From: an uncultured Lacticaseibacillus sp.
Lineage (GTDB): Bacteria; Bacillota; Bacilli; Lactobacillales; Lactobacillaceae
Assembly (NCBI GenBank): GCA_934339215.1
Contig: CAKRHU010000037.1
Location: 1-9,858, forward strand
Direction: 5' to 3'
DNA length: 9,858 nt
Both the position numbers and the translations under genes were made by a program. Below the pieces are notes generated by a model, which was given only the letters and a program-made list of their open reading frames with translations, did no database searches and was not told the origin of the DNA. Below are positions 1 through 6,727 of this stretch, one piece after another. Each line of letters opens with the position of its first letter. Within the stretch, counting starts at the first letter, position 1.

Positions 1-202
1 GTAATTTCCATAATGTCCCTCCGATAGCTGTATTGTACAACCACGCGGCAAGTGATGCGAATTCAAACTTTGGTGCTGATTGAGATCAACAGAGAAATTC
101 AATCGGTCAGCCTTGAACGGGTCAAATTGAGTCAGTGAAAGCTTTCAGCAGGTTTTGCAAGCCATTCAGAAGCTTAAAAATTGGCGTAAAGATAGAAGCT
201 TT

Positions 203-231
203 TTGCCCCAGGACCAAGAAACCGTTATAAT
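203..231 (+). promoter_or_regulatory. Predicted sigma-A promoter of walR
   Basis: A perfect -10 box TATAAT lies at 226-231. With an exact 17-base spacer, TTGCCC at 203-208 is an acceptable -35 box. Transcription would start near 238, about 30 bases before the walR start codon, leaving room for the strong ribosome binding site at 253-259. The position immediately upstream of the first gene of the locus supports it. The bases before it (1-202) show no gene that I can support. Confidence 0.7.
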
Positions 232-268
232 GGAGTCAATATGACCGAACCTGAGGAGGGCCTATTGC

Positions 269-979
269 ATGGCAAAGAAGATCCTAGTGGTTGATGATGA
301 AAAACCCATCTCTGATATCGTGAAATTCAATTTAACTAAAGAAGGCTATGAAGTCGTTACTGCTTATGACGGTGAAGAAGCACTAGCCAAAGTTCAAGAA
401 GAAGATCCTGATTTGATTATTTTGGACTTGATGTTGCCTAAAATCGACGGTTTGGAAGTGGCGCGCCAAGTGCGAAAAGACCGCGATACGCCGATCATTA
501 TGTTGACGGCCAAAGACTCTGAAATCGATAAAGTCTTAGGCTTGGAACTTGGCGCCGATGATTACGTGACTAAACCATTTTCAAACCGGGAATTGGTGGC
601 TCGGGTCAAAGCAAACCTGCGGCGCCAATCCGCTAATCAACAAGCACAAGAACCAGACGATGAGAACAAAGATCTCACTGTTGGCGATTTGACCATTCAT
701 CCAGATGCTTACACCGTATCCAAGCGTGGTGAAAAAATCGAATTGACTAACCGTGAATTTGAACTCTTGCATTACTTGGCGCGTCACTTAGGCCAAGTGA
801 TGACGCGTGAGCATTTGTTGCAAACGGTTTGGGGCTATGATTACTTTGGCGATGTGCGGACCGTTGATGTGACGGTACGACGGTTACGCGAAAAAATCGA
901 AGACGCGCCATCGCATCCAGAATGGTTAGTGACGCGGCGTGGCGTGGGCTATTATTTACGTAACCCAGACGCTGAATAA
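269..979 (+). CDS. walR: WalR (YycF), OmpR-family response regulator of cell-wall homeostasis
   Basis: This 236-residue protein has the full two-domain layout of an OmpR/PhoB-type regulator. The receiver domain (about 3-120) shows the acidic pair D9/D10, the phospho-acceptor D53 in ILDLMLP, T80 and K102 of the KPF motif. A winged-helix DNA-binding domain occupies about 134-233 and ends in the typical RRGVGYYL. The family controls peptidoglycan hydrolases and wall metabolism and is usually essential in Firmicutes. T101, just before K102, matches the threonine that is a known Ser/Thr-kinase target in WalR homologues, so PASTA-kinase input is possible (inference). The start at 269 has GAGGAGG at 253-259. 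Unlike most relatives, walK does not follow directly: a terminator and a 402-base gap intervene. Identity is near certain from the sequence and the following walK-yycHIJ genes. Confidence 0.97.
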   Translation: MAKKILVVDDEKPISDIVKFNLTKEGYEVVTAYDGEEALAKVQEEDPDLIILDLMLPKIDGLEVARQVRKDRDTPIIMLTAKDSEIDKVLGLELGADDYVTKPFSNRELVARVKANLRRQSANQQAQEPDDENKDLTVGDLTIHPDAYTVSKRGEKIELTNREFELLHYLARHLGQVMTREHLLQTVWGYDYFGDVRTVDVTVRRLREKIEDAPSHPEWLVTRRGVGYYLRNPDAE

Positions 980-987
980 AACGCTTT

Positions 988-1016
988 GGGGCAGGACATG
1001 CGTGTCCTGCTCTTTT
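988..1016 (+). terminator. Hairpin terminator behind walR
   Basis: GCAGGACA (991-998) pairs perfectly with TGTCCTGC (1003-1010) around a four-base loop. The stem extends outward by G-U and G-C pairs to about 988/1013, and four T residues follow (1013-1016). It begins nine bases after the walR stop codon. The short T run suggests partial rather than complete termination, which would let some transcription reach walK. Confidence 0.7.
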
Positions 1017-1162
1017 AGCTAGTGGCCTAATTGCTTTCAAAAATTTCAGTTGCTAGCAGTTGAGCTTCGTTAATCAGCTTTACTGGTAACAGGAACAAAG
1101 CAATTGTGTCTTTGATTCATAAGCCATGAAGCTGCTGTGAAATTGTAGCGAGTAGCGGGTTT

Positions 1163-1333
1163 GTCAAAGACGGAGATTGGCCGTGTGGTCGTGGTGAGAT
1201 TTCCGTTGGCGATTTATCGCTTACGGAAAGCCGCAAGCCGAGATCCGCTTTGATCATGAGCGAAGCGAAGGATTAAAGTTAGCTCGGCTGAGGACCCTCA
1301 CTTCGACCACACGAGCCAAGCGGAGTCTTTGAC
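1163..1333 (+). repeat. Structured inverted-repeat element, copy A
   Basis: The ends pair: GTCAAAGAC (1163-1171) with GTCTTTGAC (1325-1333), TTGGC (1177-1181) with GCCAA (1315-1319), a perfect 10-bp helix CGTGTGGTCG (1182-1191) with CGACCACACG (1304-1313), and GTGAG (1194-1198) with CTCAC (1297-1301). Inside lies a hairpin TTTCCGT (1200-1206)/ACGGAAA (1223-1229) capped by GGCGA/TCGCT. A further helix AGCCGAG (1236-1242)/CTCGGCT (1283-1289) encloses CGCTT (1246-1250)/AAGCG (1263-1267). Copy B at 6361-6525, read on the minus strand, shares GTGGTGAGA, the hairpin core, CCGCA, ATCCG, GAGCG-AGCGA and GAGGACCCTC in the same order. No flanking target duplication or T-run is visible, so it is neither an obvious insertion sequence nor an intrinsic terminator. 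It could be a structured RNA or a cruciform-forming DNA repeat. Pairing may extend outward (GCGG at 1155-1158 with CCGC at 1337-1340). Confidence 0.85.
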
Positions 1334-1381
1334 TGACCGCAGTGCTGAACGACTGTATCCCACTTATGTTTAGGAGTTCCA

Positions 1382-3286
1382 ATGAATAAGAAGATCCGCT
1401 TTTTCCAATCGATCCACTTTAAAATCGCGCTAGTGTTTATCCTGTTGCTGTTAGTGACCGTGGAGCTCATTGGCGCGTATTTTGTGCGGTCATTGGAACA
1501 GCAAAATGTTGAAACCTTTAAAACCAGTTTGAATGTGGATACGTATATCCAAAACAAGTTGGAAACGGATTTAATGCGGACAGATACCAACACCGCTAAC
1601 TCCGATATTAAAACCACGATTTCGCAAGCAGAAATCGCCAATTCCGCGGAATTACAAGTCGTCGATGCCAAAGGGACGATTCGCGCCAATTCCAACATCA
1701 ACGACCAATCTGATGTGGGTCAAAAATCCGCTTCAGGCAACGTGAAGTCGGTGCTTTATAATGGCCAGATCTTTGAAGGTTTCCAATATGGCAGTGCCAC
1801 TGGCTCAACCTACTCAAAAATCATTCCGTTGAAAAACCCCAATGCCACCGGTGATGGGAGTTCTGTCATCGGGGCCATTGTGATTTCAGCGTCAATGGAC
1901 ACCGTTTATTCCAACATCAATAAAATCGTCCGTATTTTCTTGTTCGCTTCGCTGATTGCCGGTTTATTAGCCGCAATTTTGGCAATTGTCATTGCCCGGG
2001 CGATCACCCGGCCGATTGATGAAATGAAAAAACAAGCGATTCGCATGGCCCGTGGCGATTATTCCGGACAAGTGCGGATCTATGGTCAAGATGAACTGGG
2101 CCAATTAGCCGTTGCGGTCAATAACTTGTCGGTGCGTGTTGAAGAAGCCCAAGAAGCCAGTGAAGCCGAACGACGGCGCTTGGATTCCGTGCTAGCGCAT
2201 ATGACCGATGGGGTCATCGCCACTGATCGGCGTGGGAATGTGATCATCATCAATGAAACCGCGTTGGACATGCTCAACACCCGCAACGAAGATGTGATCG
2301 GCTTGTCGATCCTCAAATTATTGAATATTGTCAAAGACTACACTTTGCGTGATTTGTTGGAGAATCAAGAAGAACTGTTACTCGATTTTTCTCAGCAAAG
2401 CGATCATGATTTGATCTTGCGTGTCGACTTTTCGTTGATCCAGCGCGAAACCGGCTTTATTTCAGGGCTAGTCGCCGTGTTGCATGATGTCACCGAACAA
2501 CAGAAAAATGAACGTGAACGTCGCGAGTTCGTCTCCAATGTCTCCCATGAATTGCGGACGCCATTGACGTCGATGCGCTCTTATATTGAAGCGTTAAACG
2601 ACGGGGCCTGGAAAGATCCTGAAATCGCGCCCCAATTTCTGAAGGTGACGCAAGAAGAAACCGACCGCATGATCCGCATGATCAATGACTTATTGAGTTT
2701 GTCGCGGATGGATTCTGGGACATCTAAGATTGAATTGGAAACCATCAACTTAAATGAGTTCTTCAATTATATTTTGGATCGGTTTGACATGATGTTTAAA
2801 ACTGACAATGAAGCGGCAGGATCGGACAATAATCGCGTGCAACCACTCCCTTCCAGTCGCAAAAAACATTATGTGATCAAACGTGAAATCACCAAGCGGG
2901 ACTTGTGGGTGGAAGTCGATCAAGATAAGTTCATGCAAGTGATCGACAACATCATGAATAATGCGATCAAATATTCACCAGATGGCGGGACCATCACCGC
3001 GCGGTTAGTCGAAACCCATAATCATGTGATTTTGTCCATCACCGACCAAGGCTTGGGGATCCCAAGAAAAGCTATCGGCAAAGTCTTTGATCGCTTTTAT
3101 CGGGTGGACAAAGCCCGTTCTCGGCAACAAGGTGGGACTGGCCTTGGTTTGGCGATTTCTAAAGAAGTCGTCGAAGCCCTCGGCGGTCGCATTTGGGTCG
3201 ACTCACAAGAAGGCAAAGGCAGTACCTTCTATATTTCCTTGCCTTATGAACCGTTAGACGAAGGAGATGATTGGGATGAAGCTTAG
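1382..3286 (+). CDS. walK: WalK (YycG), cell-wall sensor histidine kinase
   Basis: This 634-residue membrane kinase phosphorylates WalR. Segments in order are: TM1 (about 13-35), an extracytoplasmic sensor domain (about 36-180), TM2 (about 183-207), HAMP (about 205-260), a cytoplasmic PAS domain (about 262-372), HisKA with phospho-acceptor H389 in SHELRTPL, and a HATPase domain with N-box NNAIKYSP, G1 DQGLGIP, F-box FDRFYRVD and G2 GGTGLGL. PAS residues H273, D276, H368 and E372 match in motif and spacing the zinc ligands known for Staphylococcus aureus WalK, so metal control of kinase activity is plausible. The length is typical for the family. The start at 1382 has AGGAG at 1372-1376. Its last bases overlap the start of yycH, implying translational coupling. 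The separation from walR suggests either read-through of the walR terminator or a promoter of its own that I could not identify. Confidence 0.97.
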   Translation: MNKKIRFFQSIHFKIALVFILLLLVTVELIGAYFVRSLEQQNVETFKTSLNVDTYIQNKLETDLMRTDTNTANSDIKTTISQAEIANSAELQVVDAKGTIRANSNINDQSDVGQKSASGNVKSVLYNGQIFEGFQYGSATGSTYSKIIPLKNPNATGDGSSVIGAIVISASMDTVYSNINKIVRIFLFASLIAGLLAAILAIVIARAITRPIDEMKKQAIRMARGDYSGQVRIYGQDELGQLAVAVNNLSVRVEEAQEASEAERRRLDSVLAHMTDGVIATDRRGNVIIINETALDMLNTRNEDVIGLSILKLLNIVKDYTLRDLLENQEELLLDFSQQSDHDLILRVDFSLIQRETGFISGLVAVLHDVTEQQKNERERREFVSNVSHELRTPLTSMRSYIEALNDGAWKDPEIAPQFLKVTQEETDRMIRMINDLLSLSRMDSGTSKIELETINLNEFFNYILDRFDMMFKTDNEAAGSDNNRVQPLPSSRKKHYVIKREITKRDLWVEVDQDKFMQVIDNIMNNAIKYSPDGGTITARLVETHNHVILSITDQGLGIPRKAIGKVFDRFYRVDKARSRQQGGTGLGLAISKEVVEALGGRIWVDSQEGKGSTFYISLPYEPLDEGDDWDEA

Positions 3287-4637
3287 TGGCTGGTTTTTAC
3301 GTATTGGCTTGATCTTGATGATCGCCTTGAGCTTGGTGTTGTCATGGGTGATTTGGCAAAATCCATCGCGGCTTGGCCATCAACAAGCCGCTGTCACTGT
3401 CACCAAAAAGTCAGACAAAGACACGACCAAAAATATCGGGACGGTGTTAGCGCCGACCAAGGCCTATTATCAACACGCCAATACCAAACAATTATTGTTT
3501 ACCCCAGATGAAGATGTGATCACGAATGTGCGCGATACCGTGAAAAATTGGCAGATCCAAACCGTTACGTCTGGCGGTAAGTTAACGACTAGCGAGTATA
3601 ATGCTTTGCTAGCCAGCAATGAAACCTTACAACTGGTTTATCCGGATATGGTGGCCTACAAGCTGTTTAACGGCAATTGGTTTAAAGATGGCGCCGAAGC
3701 GGCAAACTTTAATTTCAATCGCATCGTGATCAGCTTAGGCACGCATCCCGATTCGATGGTATTTGTGAATGACCGCACCCGTGCGATTCACACGGCGACT
3801 TTGAAAAAACACCGTTTACAAAAACTTCAAAGCCAAATTGATGCCGCAACGACGACCAGTTTCACCGTTCAAGAACTGCGCTTAAGCAATGGGCGGCAAG
3901 TCAGTGACTTTACCGATACCATTCAAGTGCAACCTTATGTATATTTGTTGGATCAACAATCCGCCAACCATTATGTGTCCTTGTTGATGCCAGCTACACA
4001 AGCCAGCACCGTTGATGCACGCGAACTCGGATCGGATACTGTGTATACGGCAGGTACTGATTATCGCTTGACGTTAAATCAAGATACGCAAGTGATGCAA
4101 TTTGATGATGCCTCAGCGACGAACAGCGCGGCCAGCTTAGCCGTCAATTTACAAAAGTCCTACACGTCGTTGAATGATCTGGATTTGTTGGGGATGAATA
4201 GCATGCGCTATTATCGCTACAACAAAACCACGCGGATGGTGACCTTCCGCTCAGTCGCGCAAGGATTACCGATTTTCAACACAGATTATTATGGGCGCGT
4301 GACTGTGGCGGATACCGATTCTGGTCGGCAAATGTTTTTCTCCACCAATAATTTGACCGTGCCGATCCCAACGGCTCAAGCTAAAACCACTTTGCCGACC
4401 ACACAAGCGGTGATCGATCATATCACCAGCGTCGGCTACAGCGAATCGGCGATCGAAGATATCGTGCTCGGGTATCATTGGGTCAAGCAAAATGAAAATT
4501 CGCAAGTTGTGACCTTAAAGCCAACGTATTTTGTTGAAATTGGCAGCCATTATCGCCGTTATAACAAATGGTTAGGCCCAGATGCGGATAAGCAAGCAAG
4601 CGCGTCGACTGTGGTGGCGACGCATGAGCAACAATAG
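3276..4637 (+). CDS. yycH: YycH (WalH), membrane-anchored WalK accessory protein
   Basis: A 453-residue protein with one N-terminal membrane helix (about 10-27) and a large extracytoplasmic part, the layout and length of YycH. In Bacillus YycH and YycI bind WalK through their membrane helices and restrain it; in Staphylococcus aureus they have been reported to act positively. Which applies here cannot be read from the sequence. I chose ATG 3276 (MKLSGWF) over the in-frame ATG 3267 because AAGGAG at 3261-3266 lies nine bases before 3276 but directly abuts 3267. The gene overlaps walK by 11 bases and is followed 11 bases later by yycI. Assignment rests on position, topology and length together with general resemblance to the family; the extracellular part has no motif that I can name. 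Confidence 0.92.
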   Translation: MKLSGWFLRIGLILMIALSLVLSWVIWQNPSRLGHQQAAVTVTKKSDKDTTKNIGTVLAPTKAYYQHANTKQLLFTPDEDVITNVRDTVKNWQIQTVTSGGKLTTSEYNALLASNETLQLVYPDMVAYKLFNGNWFKDGAEAANFNFNRIVISLGTHPDSMVFVNDRTRAIHTATLKKHRLQKLQSQIDAATTTSFTVQELRLSNGRQVSDFTDTIQVQPYVYLLDQQSANHYVSLLMPATQASTVDARELGSDTVYTAGTDYRLTLNQDTQVMQFDDASATNSAASLAVNLQKSYTSLNDLDLLGMNSMRYYRYNKTTRMVTFRSVAQGLPIFNTDYYGRVTVADTDSGRQMFFSTNNLTVPIPTAQAKTTLPTTQAVIDHITSVGYSESAIEDIVLGYHWVKQNENSQVVTLKPTYFVEIGSHYRRYNKWLGPDADKQASASTVVATHEQQ

Positions 4638-4648
4638 GAGGTGAACCC

Positions 4649-5446
4649 ATGGATTTTAGACGGATCGAATGGATCTTTTTGGTCGTATTTGCTGCAGTCG
4701 ATATTTTCTTAGGGATCAGTTTCTATCAAAGCCAAGCGGTGGACCAAGCCGTCAGTGAGTCGACCACTGGCGAAATTGTGGCAGATATTCAACGCGACCA
4801 GATCAAACTGCCGAGTTTATCCACGAAAACGCCGACTGGTGGTTATTTAGCGTCACAAGCGAACACGGCGCTGTATAACAATCGCGAGCAGTTGATCGGC
4901 CAAACATTGAGTTTTTCCAAGGGGACTTTGACCAGTAGTTTGAATTCACCAATCGTGGTGAAAAAAAACCATGCCGTTGCTACCATTAAAAAGTGGCTGC
5001 AGGTTTCTAGCAACGTGATGTTTGGCAATCAGTATCAATATGTTGAAAGCCTGTCTTCGAGCAACACTTATGTCTTTTGCCAACAGATCCAAGGTCACAA
5101 GATCTATGATAAACGCGCACAGATCACGGTTAGCGTGTCCAACAACAAGCTGGTTTCTTACAAGCAAACCTACATTGCCAAAATGTCCGTTTTGAAAAGT
5201 AATGTTGAGTTGACTTCAGCCCGTGATGCCGTGGTCATCTTGTATAAAGACAACGAACTTGCCAACGGGGCGAAAGTCGATTGGGTCGAGCTCGCGTATA
5301 ATTATTTACTCGACACCAAAGGCAGCACCGTTTATGTACCAACTTGGTTTGTTGGCGTCCAAAACCAAGGCGCCAAAAGTGTTACGATTAAGAAGTTGAA
5401 CGCGATCACCAAAACGGTCATGAAAGATCGCACGAATGAGGAATAG
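4649..5446 (+). CDS. yycI: YycI (WalI), membrane-anchored WalK accessory protein
   Basis: A 265-residue protein starting MDFRRIEWIF, with a single N-terminal membrane helix (about 8-25) and an extracytoplasmic domain of about 235 residues. Length, topology and the place between yycH and yycJ are those of YycI, which forms a ternary complex with YycH and WalK at the membrane and tunes WalK signalling. A strong AGGAGGTG sits just upstream (4637-4644). The gap to yycH is 11 bases and to the yycJ start 11 bases, so the genes are almost certainly one transcript. The extracellular domain resembles the cystatin/YpeB-like folds described for YycH and YycI (family knowledge, not visible by eye). Confidence 0.92.
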   Translation: MDFRRIEWIFLVVFAAVDIFLGISFYQSQAVDQAVSESTTGEIVADIQRDQIKLPSLSTKTPTGGYLASQANTALYNNREQLIGQTLSFSKGTLTSSLNSPIVVKKNHAVATIKKWLQVSSNVMFGNQYQYVESLSSSNTYVFCQQIQGHKIYDKRAQITVSVSNNKLVSYKQTYIAKMSVLKSNVELTSARDAVVILYKDNELANGAKVDWVELAYNYLLDTKGSTVYVPTWFVGVQNQGAKSVTIKKLNAITKTVMKDRTNEE

Positions 5447-5457
5447 AGGATAATTCA

Positions 5458-6267
5458 GTGACAGAAGATTTTGGGATGCGCGTCAGTGTTTTGGCGAGCT
5501 CAAGTTCAGGTAATGCCACTTATATTGAAACGCCGCAACATCATATTTTGATCGATGCTGGGTTTTCTGGCAAAAAACTGCAGGCGTTGATGCAAAGCGT
5601 CGGCCGGGATTTAAAAGATGTCGATAGTTTATTTTTGACCCATGAACATACAGACCACTCCAAAGGCGTCGGCGTGTTGACCCGGCGTTATCCAAATATC
5701 ACGCTTTATGCCAATCAGCTGACGCTGGAAGCTTTGCCACAAACTATTGGCAAGTTGCCTGCCGATCAAGTGCAAGTGATCGAGCCTGGTCAAACCATGA
5801 GTTTAGGCGATTTGGATATCGAAGCGTTTGCGGTGTCACACGATGCGGCACAAGCCCAGTTTTATCAAGTGCATCATGATGACAAAGCCTTTGCGATTTT
5901 AACTGATACTGGGTATGTGTCCGATCGCGTTGCTGGCACGATCAGAGATGCGGATGCGTATGTGATGGAATGCAACCACGATTTGGAAATGCTGCGTATG
6001 GGGCCTTATCCTTGGCCTTTGAAACAGCGCATTTTAAGCGACACGGGGCATTTATCCAATGAAGATGGCGCCAATGCGATCATGGATGTGATCGGTACGC
6101 GCACCAAGCGCGTTTACTTGGGGCATTTGTCGCCACACAACAACGTGAAGGCTTTAGCGCATATTACTGTGGCGAACATGTTGAAAGAACAAGGCTTGCC
6201 AGTGGGGCGCGACTTTGATATTTACGACACGGATCCAGCGATCGCAGATGCGATGTTTACGGTGTAA
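5458..6267 (+). CDS. yycJ: YycJ/WalJ, metallo-beta-lactamase-fold nuclease
   Basis: A 269-residue cytoplasmic protein of the metallo-beta-lactamase fold. The metal-binding signature THEHTDH is at 61-67 (H62, H64, D66, H67). Further likely ligands are H128 in VSHDA, D150 in LTDTG and H223 in GHLSPHNN. An SSSSGN loop (14-19) precedes the first strands, as in YycJ proteins. Homologues have 5'-to-3' exonuclease activity on DNA and have been linked to mismatch repair and, in staphylococci, to division and wall phenotypes. The GTG start at 5458 has AGAGGA at 5445-5450, seven bases upstream and overlapping the yycI stop. The alternative ATG 5476 lacks a comparable ribosome site and would still keep the whole fold. 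Last gene of the walK-yycHIJ block before a 460-base gap. Confidence 0.93.
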   Translation: MTEDFGMRVSVLASSSSGNATYIETPQHHILIDAGFSGKKLQALMQSVGRDLKDVDSLFLTHEHTDHSKGVGVLTRRYPNITLYANQLTLEALPQTIGKLPADQVQVIEPGQTMSLGDLDIEAFAVSHDAAQAQFYQVHHDDKAFAILTDTGYVSDRVAGTIRDADAYVMECNHDLEMLRMGPYPWPLKQRILSDTGHLSNEDGANAIMDVIGTRTKRVYLGHLSPHNNVKALAHITVANMLKEQGLPVGRDFDIYDTDPAIADAMFTV

Positions 6268-6271
6268 AAAG

Positions 6272-6301
6272 TTGACCCGCTCAAGGCCATGCTTGCATAA
6301 T
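6272..6301 (+). promoter_or_regulatory. Promoter-like sequence just after yycJ
   Basis: TTGACC at 6272-6277 (five of six matches to the -35 consensus) and CATAAT at 6296-6301 (five of six to the -10 consensus) are 18 bases apart. A start near 6308 would run straight into the hairpin at 6317-6344. It could drive htrA with a leader of about 420 bases, or make only a very short RNA if the hairpin terminates. It begins four bases after the yycJ stop. Confidence 0.45.
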
Positions 6302-6316
6302 TAAATTAACCACAGG

Positions 6317-6353
6317 AGCGGTTTGGCCAGTCGGTCAAGCCGCTTTGTTGGTT
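6317..6353 (+). terminator. Probable terminator of the walK-yycHIJ transcript
   Basis: AGCGGTTTGGCC (6317-6328) pairs with GGTCAAGCCGCT (6333-6344) around a four-base loop. The stem has twelve pairs including G-U pairs. The tail TTTGTTGGTTT is T-rich but interrupted, so termination may be incomplete and may allow read-through into htrA. Confidence 0.6.
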
Positions 6354-6360
6354 TCAGAGG

Positions 6361-6525
6361 TTCGGACTCCAGTTGGTTGGTACGGCGTGGAGAGGGTCCT
6401 CGGTGAAACTAGCCTAGATGTCTCGCTACGCTCCCCACCAGCCGGATTTTTACCTGCGGAATACTGTAAGCAACAAGTCGCTAACAGTATTCTCACCACG
6501 TCGCACCAACCAGCATCCGCCCGAA
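6361..6525 (-). repeat. Structured inverted-repeat element, copy B
   Basis: The ends pair as TTCGG (6361-6365) with CCGAA (6521-6525). A long helix pairs 6372-6390 with 6496-6514; it includes GGTTGG with CCAACC and CGTGG with CCACG, with only an A-C mismatch and two G-U pairs. GAG (6392-6394) pairs with CTC (6492-6494). The inner hairpin is GAATACTGT (6459-6467)/ACAGTATTC (6484-6492). On the minus strand the order GTGGTGAGA, GTTAGCGA..TTGCTTAC, CCGCA, ATCCG, GAGCGTAGCGA, GAGGACCCTC matches copy A at 1163-1333, but the helix sequences differ while still pairing. I give the minus strand because G-U pairs in the hairpin cap are legal only in this orientation. Function is unknown. No T-run, transposase or target duplication is visible. 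Pairing may extend outward (GAGG at 6357-6360 with CCTC at 6531-6534). Confidence 0.85.
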
Positions 6526-6680
6526 GCTTACCTCACTTGATTTTGTCGAATCAATGGAAATATGGACAAAAAAACTTGAATCGCTGAATTTATCGTCACA
6601 GATGTCCGACTCGAAAAATTCAAGATGACAGTTTCAGGACTTTTGCGCACAAAGTTCATAAATTCATCAAATCCACTTTG

Positions 6681-6686
6681 TAATAT
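6681..6686 (+). promoter_or_regulatory. Candidate -10 box of htrA
   Basis: TAATAT at 6681-6686 is a reasonable -10 box 42 bases before the htrA start codon. No good -35 box lies at normal spacing; TTCATA at 6655-6660 would need a 20-base spacer. A weak -35 would fit a stress promoter dependent on an activator, as is common for htrA in lactic acid bacteria, but no operator could be recognised. Confidence 0.35.
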
Positions 6687-6727
6687 TGGTAGTGTAAACA
6701 AGAACGATTCGATTGGAGGATTAGGTC

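Larger units (their letters stand above)
980..1381. other. Long walR-walK intergenic gap
   Basis: These 402 bases hold the walR terminator (988-1016), an AT-richer stretch without recognisable signals (about 1017-1150), the structured inverted-repeat element copy A (1163-1333) and the walK ribosome binding site AGGAG (1372-1376). I see no convincing coding sequence. No strong walK promoter is visible. The best candidate is TTGACT at 1329-1334 with TGTATC at 1354-1359, but the spacer is 19 bases and the -10 is poor. In most Firmicutes walR and walK are adjacent or overlapping, so this gap is atypical. Confidence 0.8.
6268..6727. other. Long yycJ-htrA intergenic gap
   Basis: These 460 bases contain a promoter-like pair (6272-6301), a hairpin that probably terminates the yycJ transcript (6317-6353), structured element copy B (6361-6525), an AT-rich stretch with several short inverted words (for example CTTGAAT at 6575-6581 and ATTCAAG at 6618-6624), a candidate htrA -10 box (6681-6686) and the htrA ribosome site GGAGGA (6715-6720). 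The only open reading frame of note (6345-6587, 80 codons) is created by the repeat and is not supported as a gene. Confidence 0.8.

Noticed and set aside
241..294. Seventeen-codon frame overlapping the walR start
   Set aside because: It begins almost at the predicted transcription start without a ribosome site and overlaps walR in another frame.
1163..1333. Insertion sequence or transposon end
   Set aside because: No transposase, no target duplication, and the terminal arms of the two copies differ in sequence while keeping complementarity.
1279..1701. 140-codon minus-strand open frame
   Set aside because: Mostly the antisense of the walK start and of copy A; the protein shows no recognisable feature.
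3267..3275. Upstream ATG for yycH
   Set aside because: AAGGAG directly touches this codon, which is too close for initiation; ATG 3276 has proper spacing.
6345..6587. 80-codon plus-strand open frame covering copy B
   Set aside because: It begins in the terminator tail without a ribosome site, and its sequence is dictated by the inverted-repeat element; no domain is recognisable.
6679..6698. WalR-box-like pair TGTAAT/TGTAAA before htrA
   Set aside because: The gap is eight bases instead of the five of the described WalR motif, and the first half overlaps the candidate -10 box.
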